From: an uncultured Eubacteriales bacterium
GTDB taxonomy: Bacteria; Bacillota; Clostridia; Oscillospirales; CAG-272
Assembly (NCBI GenBank): GCA_934394585.1
Contig: CAKRQU010000004.1
Span: 16,634 to 80,633 of the forward strand
Length of the DNA: 64,000 nucleotides
Direction: 5' to 3'
Of the stretch, positions 56,438-64,000 are shown piece after piece. The translations under genes were made by a program, and so were the position numbers. The notes below the pieces were generated by a model. The model did not search any database. It was given only the letters and a program-made list of their open reading frames with translations, and was not told the DNA's origin. Each line of letters opens with the position of its first letter. Position 1 is the stretch's first letter.

Positions 56438-57832
56438 ATGTATCTTGGTTTATGTGATAACGGAATAAGCATTACCGATATAGCACGCGTGGTGAAAGGA
56501 AAACTTTTTTCCGAAAATCCCGAAGCGATAGCTTACGGTGTTTCCATAGATTCGCGCACATTGCAGGCGGGCGATATATTCTTTGCCATAAAAGGAGAAA
56601 ATTTCGACGGGCACGATTTCATTCCGGCAGCCGCAAAAAAAGGCGCCTGCTGTGTGGTTTCGGAAAAAGCACCCGATATGAATATACCTTATATTCTCGT
56701 TTCCGATACCACTCATGCGCTCGGTCTGCTCGCCAGAGAATACCGTCGCCGCTTCAGCACGATTACCGTAGCTGTGACGGGAAGCGTGGGCAAAACCACC
56801 ACAAAGGAATTTATTTATTCCGTTCTCGATAAAAAATACAAGACAAACAAAACCGACGGCAATTTCAATAACGAAATAGGTCTGCCGCTCACGCTTTTCA
56901 AACTGAATATCACTTACAAAGCGATGGTGGTGGAAATGGGCATGAGCGCGGCAGGCGAAATAGCAAAGCTTTCCGCCATAGCGGAGCCTGATATAGCCGT
57001 GATAACCAATATCGGTACATCGCATATAGAAAATCTCGGCTCGCGCGAAGCTATCCGCGATGCCAAGCTGGAAATAATAAAAGGCATGAAAGAGGACGGT
57101 ATCCTCATTCTCAATGGCGACGAGCCTCTGCTCCGCAATATAAATACTGGCAAAATATGCAAAAAATATATCGGCATAGAAAATCCGCTCTGCCATTACA
57201 ACGCGGTAAATATCCGCAAAACGGATCGCGGATATATTTTCGATATCGACGTGAGAAACGGCGACTATATGATATACGGCATAGAAACAGCCGTATGCGG
57301 CAGGCACAATATCTACAATGCGATAAGCGCCGTGGTCTGCGGAATGCTGCTCGGCATACCCGAGGGCAAAATAAAAGAGGGCATTCTTTCCTATACGCCG
57401 GTGGCACTGCGTTCGCAGATAGAAAAGCATGATGACTGCACGCTGATACTCGACTGCTACAATGCCTCGCCCGAATCTATGACGGCGGCTGCCGAAGTGC
57501 TCGGCGATGTGGCAGAAAAAAACGGCGGCAGGCGCGTAGCCGTGCTCGGCGAAATGTTGGAGCTGGGCGATTTCTCGCACGAGCTTCACGAACGCGTGGG
57601 AAAAGTTTATGCCAAAGGTGCCGACCTGCTCATAACAGTGGGCGAAAACGCAAAATATATAAGCAAGGGCGCACGCGAAAGCGGCATGCCCGATGAAAAA
57701 ATAGCGGAAATAAGCTACGATTCGCCAGACGCCGCGGCAAGCAATATAAAAAAGCTGCTGCGCCCCGGCGATACGGTGCTTTTCAAAGCCAGCCGCCGCG
57801 TGGCGCTGGAAAATGTGGCGCGTCTGATATAG
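56438..57832 (+). CDS. murF: UDP-MurNAc-tripeptide-D-Ala-D-Ala ligase MurF
   Basis: Adds D-Ala-D-Ala to complete the pentapeptide. 464 residues with SIDSRTLQAGDIFFAI at the N-terminus, ATP loop TGSVGKTTTKEF, and NNEIGLPLTL. YNASPESM in the C-terminal domain is typical for MurF. Three bases separate it from murE. Confidence 0.96.
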   Translation: MYLGLCDNGISITDIARVVKGKLFSENPEAIAYGVSIDSRTLQAGDIFFAIKGENFDGHDFIPAAAKKGACCVVSEKAPDMNIPYILVSDTTHALGLLAREYRRRFSTITVAVTGSVGKTTTKEFIYSVLDKKYKTNKTDGNFNNEIGLPLTLFKLNITYKAMVVEMGMSAAGEIAKLSAIAEPDIAVITNIGTSHIENLGSREAIRDAKLEIIKGMKEDGILILNGDEPLLRNINTGKICKKYIGIENPLCHYNAVNIRKTDRGYIFDIDVRNGDYMIYGIETAVCGRHNIYNAISAVVCGMLLGIPEGKIKEGILSYTPVALRSQIEKHDDCTLILDCYNASPESMTAAAEVLGDVAEKNGGRRVAVLGEMLELGDFSHELHERVGKVYAKGADLLITVGENAKYISKGARESGMPDEKIAEISYDSPDAAASNIKKLLRPGDTVLFKASRRVALENVARLI

Positions 57833-57873
57833 CCCGCACAGAATAAAATTCACTTTCGGCACGGAGAAAATAT

Positions 57874-58851
57874 ATGTATCTTTATTTTATCGTTTCACTC
57901 GCCGTCTGCTTTGCGGCATCGGCTTTACTCGGAAAATTTCTTATCCCCGTGCTGAAAAGCAAAAAGCTCGGTCAGAAAATCCTCGAAATAGGTCCCCGCT
58001 GGCACGCCTCAAAAGAAGGCACGCCGACAATGGGCGGTATATTTTTCATTATTCCCTGCGCGCTCGTATGTATATTGCTCTCCTTTATCGCTTTTGATAA
58101 AATCCCGGCGCCCATGCTGATCACTCTCGCCATGGCTGTGGCTTTCGGCATGGTGGGCATAACGGACGATCTGACAAAATTTGCAAAAAAGCAAAACGAA
58201 GGGCTCACGCCCCCGCAGAAAATGGTGCTCCAGTTTGCGGTAGCCGCCGCATATCTTTTTGCCATGGCAAAAATCGGCGCCATAGATACAAAAATCAGCC
58301 TCGTGATAATAAATAAAGAAATAGAGCTGGGATTTTTCTATTACGTTTTCTCGATTTTCTTTATCGTCGGCATGGTAAACAGCGTAAATCTCACCGACGG
58401 TATCGACGGACTTTGCGCTACGGTTTCCGCAGTCGTCTGCTCATTTTTCGCTATCCTCGCTTTTTCGTGCGGCGATCCGGCACAGGCTGTTTTTGCGGGT
58501 GCCGTGACAGGCGGACTCATAGGTTTTCTTGTATTCAATATACACCCCGCCAAGGTATTTATGGGCGATACCGGTTCGCTTTTCCTCGGCGGTGCGGTGA
58601 CCGGTCTTGCCTATATGAGCGGATGCGAACTGATAATAATGCTCGCAGGCATAGTTTATGTATGCGAAATAATGTCCGTGGTTCTCCAGGTATCTTATTT
58701 CAGACTGAGCGGCGGAAAGCGCCTTTTTAAAATGGCGCCCATTCACCATCATTTTGAAAAGCTCGGTGCGAGTGAAAATACCATAGATATATCGGCATTC
58801 ATCATCACGGTCATCGCGTGCATCGCGGCATTTTTATTTATAAAATATTGA
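57874..58851 (+). CDS. mraY: Phospho-MurNAc-pentapeptide transferase MraY
   Basis: Makes lipid I by moving phospho-MurNAc-pentapeptide to undecaprenyl phosphate in the membrane. 325 residues, about ten helices: GTPTMGGIFF, NLTDGIDGL, NIHPAKVFMGDTGSLF and the cytosolic MAPIHHHFE. Full length. In most clusters murD follows; here ftsW does. Confidence 0.97.
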   Translation: MYLYFIVSLAVCFAASALLGKFLIPVLKSKKLGQKILEIGPRWHASKEGTPTMGGIFFIIPCALVCILLSFIAFDKIPAPMLITLAMAVAFGMVGITDDLTKFAKKQNEGLTPPQKMVLQFAVAAAYLFAMAKIGAIDTKISLVIINKEIELGFFYYVFSIFFIVGMVNSVNLTDGIDGLCATVSAVVCSFFAILAFSCGDPAQAVFAGAVTGGLIGFLVFNIHPAKVFMGDTGSLFLGGAVTGLAYMSGCELIIMLAGIVYVCEIMSVVLQVSYFRLSGGKRLFKMAPIHHHFEKLGASENTIDISAFIITVIACIAAFLFIKY

Positions 58852-58884
58852 AATCCCGCAAAATAAAAGTATGGGAGGTACGGC

Positions 58885-60066
58885 ATGACAGCGGAAAAGC
58901 CGAAAAAACAAAGCCGTTTTTTCTCGGAGATGCTCCATGGGCAAAACGACGGCGAAATAACAATATTCCGCGCCAAGCACGGCGTGGATATTCCTTTTCT
59001 CATCATTGTCATGCTGCTGCTCTGTTTCGGTTCCGTAATGATTTTTTCATCGAGCTATGTTTTTGCCGAAACAAAATACCATGACAGCTTTTTTTTCATA
59101 AAAAAGCAGATAGTATGGATAACAGTGGGCGTGATAGCGATGTTTCTGGCATCGCTCGTGGACTATACATTCATAAAAAAAGCGACATTTCCCATATTCG
59201 GCGTGAGCTATCTACTGCTCCTCGCGGTGCCTTTTATAGGCAAAAACTGGAGCGGCGCCACCAGATGGATAAAAATCGGTCCCATCACCATCCAGCCGAC
59301 CGAAATAATGAAATTTGCTCTCGCCCTGCTCCTCGCATATTACATATCCGTATTTTCATCGAAAATAAAAACATTCAAATACGGCATATTGTTCCCCGCG
59401 CTGATAATCGGCGCCGTATGTGCCACCACCGTGCTCGAGCATCACATGTCCGGCACGATAATAATATTTTTGATCGGTGCCGTGATGATATTCGTATCCG
59501 GCGCGGATATAAAATGGATCGCGGGAATAGCCGGCACGGGCTGTGCCGCGGCACTTTCGCTGATACTTTTCACCGATTACGCAAAAGCGCGCATAGACGC
59601 ATGGCTCCATCCCGAAGATTTCCGCCTCGGCGGCGGCTGGCAGCCTTATCAGAGCCTGCTCGCCATAGGCAGCGGCGGTCTTTTCGGCGTAGGTCTGGGA
59701 AACAGCTATCAGAAGCATCTCTGGCTTCCCGAGCCGCAAAACGATTTCATTTTCTCCATAGTATGCGAAGAACTCGGGCTCGTCGGTGCCGTCGCCGTGA
59801 TAGCGCTTTTCGTGGCGCTTATCTGGCGCGGATTCATCATCGCCATGAATGCCCCCGATACTTTTTCTTCACTGCTCGTGATAGGTCTTATTTCCAAAGT
59901 GGGCATTCAGCTCCTGCTGAATATCGCCGTGGTCACCGTGAGCATACCCACCACGGGAATAGCGCTTCCCTTTTTCAGCTACGGCGGAAGCGCGCTGATA
60001 ATGCAGCTGGGCGAAATGGGAATAATCCTTTCCATATCAAAATATTCATCGCAAAAACCTGTATGA
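58885..60066 (+). CDS. ftsW: SEDS peptidoglycan glycosyltransferase FtsW
   Basis: Division-specific glycosyltransferase partnering the class B PBP. 393 residues with about ten helices; SYVFAETKYHDSFFFIKKQIVW, GATRWIKIGPITIQPTE, and the late GIALPFFSYGGSAL signature of SEDS proteins. It has a 25-residue cytosolic N-terminus. Division role inferred from position between mraY and murG. Confidence 0.95.
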   Translation: MTAEKPKKQSRFFSEMLHGQNDGEITIFRAKHGVDIPFLIIVMLLLCFGSVMIFSSSYVFAETKYHDSFFFIKKQIVWITVGVIAMFLASLVDYTFIKKATFPIFGVSYLLLLAVPFIGKNWSGATRWIKIGPITIQPTEIMKFALALLLAYYISVFSSKIKTFKYGILFPALIIGAVCATTVLEHHMSGTIIIFLIGAVMIFVSGADIKWIAGIAGTGCAAALSLILFTDYAKARIDAWLHPEDFRLGGGWQPYQSLLAIGSGGLFGVGLGNSYQKHLWLPEPQNDFIFSIVCEELGLVGAVAVIALFVALIWRGFIIAMNAPDTFSSLLVIGLISKVGIQLLLNIAVVTVSIPTTGIALPFFSYGGSALIMQLGEMGIILSISKYSSQKPV

Positions 60067-60083
60067 TAACGGAGGTTCGACAA

Positions 60084-61223
60084 ATGAAGGTTCTTCTTTC
60101 CGGCGGCGGTACGGCGGGGCATGTAAATCCCGCTCTCGCAATAGCCGATCTGATAAAAGCGCACGACAAACGTGCAAAAATAGCTTTTGTCGGCACAAAA
60201 AACGGAATAGAAAACCGCCTTTGCGAAAAAGCGGGCTATCCGATATATCATATAGAAATGAGCGGACTGAAAAGGAGTCTTTCTCTTTCAAATCTGAAAA
60301 CAGCCTACTATTATTTCACCGCACCCGGAAAGGCAAAAAAGCTGCTGAAAAGCTACAAGCCCGATATAGTGATAGGCACGGGCGGTTTTGTCTGCTGGCC
60401 GCTGCTTTCCGCGGCGACAAAGCTAGGCATACCCACGGCGCTTCATGAGTCAAATGCCATCCCGGGCAAAGCCGTAATGATGCTTTCCGGCAAGGTGGAC
60501 AGAATATATGTAAATTTCGCCTCCGCGATAAACTGTTTTCATGACAAAAGCAAAGTGCTTTTCGTGGGAAATCCCATGCCGAAGCAAAGCATGGAAAGCC
60601 TGCCCGAAAATATAAAAGAAAAGCTGGATATCCCCGCCGGCACAAAGAAAATCCTGCTTTCCTTCGGCGGGAGCCTCGGCGCATCGAGATTGAATGACGA
60701 AATAATCTCGCTGATGCGCGGTTTTTCCTCCGCCCATCCCGAGATTTTTCATATACACGCCACGGGAAAAAGCTCGCATGAAGCAACCATGAAAAAATTC
60801 CGTGAGGCAGGGCTCGACAAATATGCAAATCTGCGCATGGCGGAATATATTTACGATATGCCCTACTGGGAAAGAATAGCCGACGCCGTTATATGCCGCG
60901 CGGGCGCCATGACCGTATCGGAAATGGCTCTGCAAAAAAAAGCCTGCATACTCGTGCCGTCGCCCAATGTGGTAAATAATCATCAGTATGAAAATGCAAA
61001 GCGCCTCGCCGATGCGGATGCGGCTATCCTCATAGAGGAAAAAAATCTTACGGGAGAAAATCTCACCGAGGCTGTTTCCCGCCTGCTCGCGGGCAGCGAG
61101 GATATCGACGCCATGCGCGAAAATATCGCGGCATTTGCCAAACCGGATGCAAACGAGCTTATCTGGCGCGATATAAAAATACTCCTTAGCCGCGATCTGA
61201 TGTCGCTGCTCAACGAAAAATAA
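60084..61223 (+). CDS. murG: UDP-GlcNAc lipid I GlcNAc transferase MurG
   Basis: Turns lipid I into lipid II on the inner membrane face. 379 residues. The N-terminus GGGTAGHVNPALAIADL is the conserved glycine-rich loop, SFGGSLGA and ICRAGAMTVSEMA the donor-binding signature. The start follows ACGGAGG 18 bases after ftsW. Confidence 0.97.
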   Translation: MKVLLSGGGTAGHVNPALAIADLIKAHDKRAKIAFVGTKNGIENRLCEKAGYPIYHIEMSGLKRSLSLSNLKTAYYYFTAPGKAKKLLKSYKPDIVIGTGGFVCWPLLSAATKLGIPTALHESNAIPGKAVMMLSGKVDRIYVNFASAINCFHDKSKVLFVGNPMPKQSMESLPENIKEKLDIPAGTKKILLSFGGSLGASRLNDEIISLMRGFSSAHPEIFHIHATGKSSHEATMKKFREAGLDKYANLRMAEYIYDMPYWERIADAVICRAGAMTVSEMALQKKACILVPSPNVVNNHQYENAKRLADADAAILIEEKNLTGENLTEAVSRLLAGSEDIDAMRENIAAFAKPDANELIWRDIKILLSRDLMSLLNEK

Positions 61224-61253
61224 AAAAAGCCTTTTCAAAAAGAGGTATGTAAA

Positions 61254-62042
61254 ATGACAAAAGTACAGAGAACGCCCGAAACGACGCGTCTGCGGAAAAC
61301 TCAGCGCCTGCTTTTTCTGGCTTTCATAGCCGTGGTGCTGATTTTTTCGGTATGGTTTATCGGTTTCTGCCGCATACGCGAAATAAACGTATCGGGCGCG
61401 GTTTTCTCCGATGCGGAAAATATAGTCGCTTCCTGCGGCATAAAAACCGGCACGCATACATATTCCGTAAACAAAACAAAAATCGCGGAGAAAATAAAGG
61501 CGGAAAATATATATGTGCGTTCCGTATCGGTGCGCCGCTCTCTCCCTTCGAAAATAAATATCATAATAGAAGAATATGAGCCGGCTTTTTATATAGAGTA
61601 TGAAGAAAATTTTTTCATACTTTCGGACAAGCTCACCGTGCTGGAGGTGCGCCATGATATATCGGGAGATTTTTATAAAAATACGGCTCGCCTGTCACTT
61701 TCCGGTCTGAAAGGATTTGAAACGGGCAAAGCCGTCATTTTCGAAAACGAGGACGACCTTTCTTTTTACCGCGATATCATCGGCAAAATACTCGCCTCTC
61801 CTGTCGGAGAAAAGCTCTCCGGCGTCGATCTGAGCGACAAATTCGACATTCATATTTTGTATAACAACCTTTATACAATTGTATTATCATCATGGAGAAA
61901 CATCGACTCTGATTTATCCTTGTGTATAAGATTGATAGAAAAAATAGAAAGCGACCCGTATTACGCAAATGTTACGGGAAATATACGCGTGATTTCCGAT
62001 GACAAAATCTCATTTCAGCCCACGGGAAAAATCGGAGAATGA
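61254..62042 (+). CDS. ftsQ: FtsQ/DivIB division protein
   Basis: 262 residues: short cytosolic tail, one membrane helix (FLAFIAVVLIFSVWFIGF) and an outer POTRA domain (IREINVSGAVFSDAENIV to PSKINIIIEEYEP) followed by the beta domain. This is the FtsQ/DivIB layout; it recruits FtsL-DivIC to the septum. It ends the operon before a terminator. Confidence 0.92.
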   Translation: MTKVQRTPETTRLRKTQRLLFLAFIAVVLIFSVWFIGFCRIREINVSGAVFSDAENIVASCGIKTGTHTYSVNKTKIAEKIKAENIYVRSVSVRRSLPSKINIIIEEYEPAFYIEYEENFFILSDKLTVLEVRHDISGDFYKNTARLSLSGLKGFETGKAVIFENEDDLSFYRDIIGKILASPVGEKLSGVDLSDKFDIHILYNNLYTIVLSSWRNIDSDLSLCIRLIEKIESDPYYANVTGNIRVISDDKISFQPTGKIGE

Positions 62043-62045
62043 CAA

Positions 62046-62076
62046 AAATCCGGGCAAAATATGCCCGGTTTTTTTA
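62046..62076 (+). terminator. Terminator of the mraZ-ftsQ operon
   Basis: CCGGGC/GCCCGG arms with a seven-base loop and a run of seven T. Confidence 0.93.
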
Positions 62077-62145
62077 AATTTACCAAAAAACGGATAAAAT
62101 TCGGTAAAAATTTTAATTTTTTATCAAGTTTTTTTGAAAAACATC

Positions 62146-62174
62146 TTGAAAATAATTTAAAAACATATTACAAT
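62146..62174 (+). promoter_or_regulatory. Promoter of ftsZ
   Basis: TTGAAA (62146-62151), 17-base spacer, TACAAT (62169-62174), 43 bases before ftsZ. Confidence 0.85.
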
Positions 62175-62216
62175 AGAATCGTATATCTCTGAATACAAAC
62201 TAAGGAGGATAATAAA

Positions 62217-63374
62217 ATGGGTTTTGAATTCAATTCGGATTATGAAAGCGGCGTCAATATTAAAGTCATCGGCGTCGGCGGCGGTGGCGGCAATGCCGTA
62301 AATCGCATGATAGAATCCAATATACAGGGTGTTGAATTTATCACGGTAAACTGTGATAAGCAGGTGCTTCTCAAATCAAGCGCACCCAATAAAATCGCTA
62401 TCGGCGAAAAAATCACAAAGGGTCACGGCGCAGGCGCAAATCCCGCAGTAGGTGAGCAGGCGGCGCTCGAGAGCCTTGAAGAAATAGCAGATGCTGTCCG
62501 CGGTGCCGACATGGTATTCATCACAGTCGGTATGGGCGGCGGTACAGGTACGGGTGCGGCTCCCGTTGTTGCCAAAGTGGCAAAAGAAATGGGCATCCTC
62601 ACCATCGGTATCGTTACAAAGCCTTTCGCATTCGAGGGCAGAAAGCGTATGATTCAGGCAGAAGCAGGCATTGTTCAGCTTCGCGACTATGTTGACTCGC
62701 TCGTTATCATCCCCAACGAAAGACTCAAACAGATCTCCGAAAACAGAATCACTCTCGTAAACGCATTCCAGTATGCCGATGATGTTCTCCGTCACGGTGT
62801 TCAGAGCGTTTCCGACCTTATCAATATCCCCGGACTCGTAAACCTCGACTTTGCCGATGTTTCTTCCGTTATGCGCGATGCTGGCTATGCTCACATGGGC
62901 GTTGGTGAAGGCACAGGCAGAGATAAGGCAGAAATAGCCGCCAAGGCAGCTATGTCCAGCCCGCTTCTCGAAACGACAATCTCCGGCGCTACCGGTATTC
63001 TTATCAATATCACTTCCGGTCCCGATATAAGCCTCGAAGAAATCGAAACCGCTTCCTCCATGATTGCAAACGAAGCTCATCCCGATGCCAATATTATATG
63101 GGGTACCGCGCTTGACAACGAGCTCGAGGACACGATGAAGATCACTGTGATTGCCACAGGCTTCAAGGCAGAGGACGGCAAACCCATGAATGCCGCAAAA
63201 GCCGCTTCCGCAAAGCCTGCCGACACAGCAAAAAAATCGCCTTTTGCTACAACTACAGCTGCTCCCAAAAAGGAAGAAGCCCCCAAAAAGGTTGCTACAG
63301 ATGAAGAAGCCGCCATCATTTCCGACAGTGATTTTGATGATATAATGGCTATTCTCCGTAAAAACAGAGGTTGA
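62217..63374 (+). CDS. ftsZ: Cell division GTPase FtsZ
   Basis: Polymerises into the Z ring. 385 residues with [13 protein letters not shown], the tubulin loop [16 protein letters not shown]-type T7 loop ([12 protein letters not shown]), a short Ala/Lys-rich linker and a C-terminal peptide [12 protein letters not shown]. It sits after ftsQ, separated by a terminator and its own promoter, so it is expressed apart from the operon. No ftsA lies between ftsQ and ftsZ. AAGGAGG precedes the start. Confidence 0.98.
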   Translation: MGFEFNSDYESGVNIKVIGVGGGGGNAVNRMIESNIQGVEFITVNCDKQVLLKSSAPNKIAIGEKITKGHGAGANPAVGEQAALESLEEIADAVRGADMVFITVGMGGGTGTGAAPVVAKVAKEMGILTIGIVTKPFAFEGRKRMIQAEAGIVQLRDYVDSLVIIPNERLKQISENRITLVNAFQYADDVLRHGVQSVSDLINIPGLVNLDFADVSSVMRDAGYAHMGVGEGTGRDKAEIAAKAAMSSPLLETTISGATGILINITSGPDISLEEIETASSMIANEAHPDANIIWGTALDNELEDTMKITVIATGFKAEDGKPMNAAKAASAKPADTAKKSPFATTTAAPKKEEAPKKVATDEEAAIISDSDFDDIMAILRKNRG

Positions 63375-63394
63375 TTTTACATATTCATAAAGAT

Positions 63395-63423
63395 AAAAAG
63401 CGGCTTTATGCCGCTTTTTGTTT
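63395..63423 (+). terminator. Terminator of ftsZ
   Basis: Ten-base arms AAAAAGCGGC/GCCGCTTTTT with five-base loop. Confidence 0.93.
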
Positions 63424-63615
63424 ACTGTTGCGCCGGGAAGTCGCCCGCGCCGCGGGCGTACTTTTTCGCGAAAAGTACAAAAATGTTGCTTTCTCTGCCG
63501 AGAAGCAAGGGTGTACTTTTGCGTGACCAAGAGGAGGGTTCAGGGTGGCGGAGCCACCTCTGAACGGCGTCGCCGACACACACGCTGCGCGTATGTGTCA
63601 ATTCCTCTTTTGAAC

Positions 63616-64000
63616 ACCTTCTGTCGCCTCGCGGCGACTCGTGCGAACATACTGCCCCGACAGTCCGACCATAGACTAAACCGGAAATATGGTTCAGACC
63701 CCCGCTTAACACGGACTTTTGTCTGTGCAGATTTTAGCTAAAATTTCCCCGACTCGATGCCCATCAAGCCATGCTCGCATAGTTGGAGTTTAGCCTACAG
63801 TGGGAAGTATGGCTGTGGCTTCGGCGTGGCACCACCCACCCCGTCGAATCTGCTCGCTTTTTGCGGGTGCTATGTTCGCACGCGCGGTATGGCGGTAGTT
63901 TTGCGGAGAGATAGACATGAGTTTTTTTACTTTGCTATATATAGCACATACTTGCCGCGCATTACTTCCCGCGGCTGACTCGACGGGGTGCGAGGTAGTT
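63616..64000 (+). repeat. Dispersed 428-bp repeat, copy D (cut by window end)
   Basis: First 385 of 428 bases, the remaining 43 lie beyond the edge. Inverted arms at 63837-63847 and 63980-63990 (154 bp span), palindrome GCTATATATAGC intact. Upstream hairpin modules (63424-63615) resemble those next to copy C. It follows ftsZ; by analogy the next gene would be on the minus strand. Confidence 0.88.

Noticed and set aside
1..64000. CRISPR array, rRNA operon, prophage or toxin-antitoxin system
   Set aside because: I found no regular spacer repeats, rRNA sequence, phage genes or toxin-antitoxin pairs on either strand.

Overview
The window is a stretch of chromosome from an anaerobic member of the Clostridia (Firmicutes). 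The gene order L7Ae-rpsL-rpsG-fusA-tuf behind rpoBC, SAM-I and FMN riboswitches, long-form HPF, RqcH, YqeG, an HPr with both His15 and Ser46, and a dcw cluster led by mraZ all point there. UxuA, a domain-swapped family 3 glycosidase and a polysaccharide O-acetylation pair suggest a gut, plant-fibre or mucus niche. A group near the Oscillospirales or Christensenellales is my inference from gene content only. No phage, transposase, CRISPR array, rRNA operon or antibiotic-resistance cassette is visible.

Layout. 1-1.2 kb (minus): hexuronate catabolism (partial SDR reductase, uxuA). 1.4-4.75 kb (plus): a lipoprotein, then an MBOAT/DHHW O-acetylation pair. 5.4-8.1 kb (minus): metK behind a SAM-I riboswitch, a small membrane protein, and ribU behind an FMN riboswitch. 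8.2-20.8 kb (minus): tuf, fusA, rpsG, rpsL, an L7Ae-like protein, rpoC and rpoB. 21.1-24.1 kb (plus): alaS and a HIT hydrolase. 24.8-31 kb (minus): an amino-acid permease, then yqeG, a YhaN-type ATPase, a fused aroE-aroK and aroQ. 31.2-32.6 kb: hpf (plus), a small membrane protein (minus), tRNA-Glu (plus). 33.4-40.6 kb (minus): GH3, rqcH, a PrsA-like lipoprotein and a P-loop ATPase. From 40.7 kb to the right end everything is on plus: rpsU, rimM, trmD, murJ, an O-antigen-ligase-like protein, two DUF4330 paralogues, HPr, uvrC, rsmD, coaD, then mraZ-rsmH-ftsL-ftsI-murE-murF-mraY-ftsW-murG-ftsQ and ftsZ.

The most unusual thing seen is a family of dispersed 428-bp repeats. Three complete copies (A 4861-5288, B 24261-24688, C 32783-33210) and a copy cut by the window edge (D 63616-64000) align almost without gaps. 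Each carries 11-bp inverted arms 154-155 bp apart. The three complete copies each lie between convergently transcribed genes. They do not hold a consistent reading frame and look like non-coding, structured elements. Fragments of their flanking hairpin modules recur at 50.3 kb.

Other points: uvrC appears to start at ACG; S12 carries Arg at the classical streptomycin-resistance lysine; three perfectly phased MraZ boxes sit at the mraZ transcription start; murD and murC are missing from the dcw cluster; aroE and aroK are fused; and the GH3 enzyme has its two halves in reversed order. Most of the promoters I could read have a 17-bp spacer.
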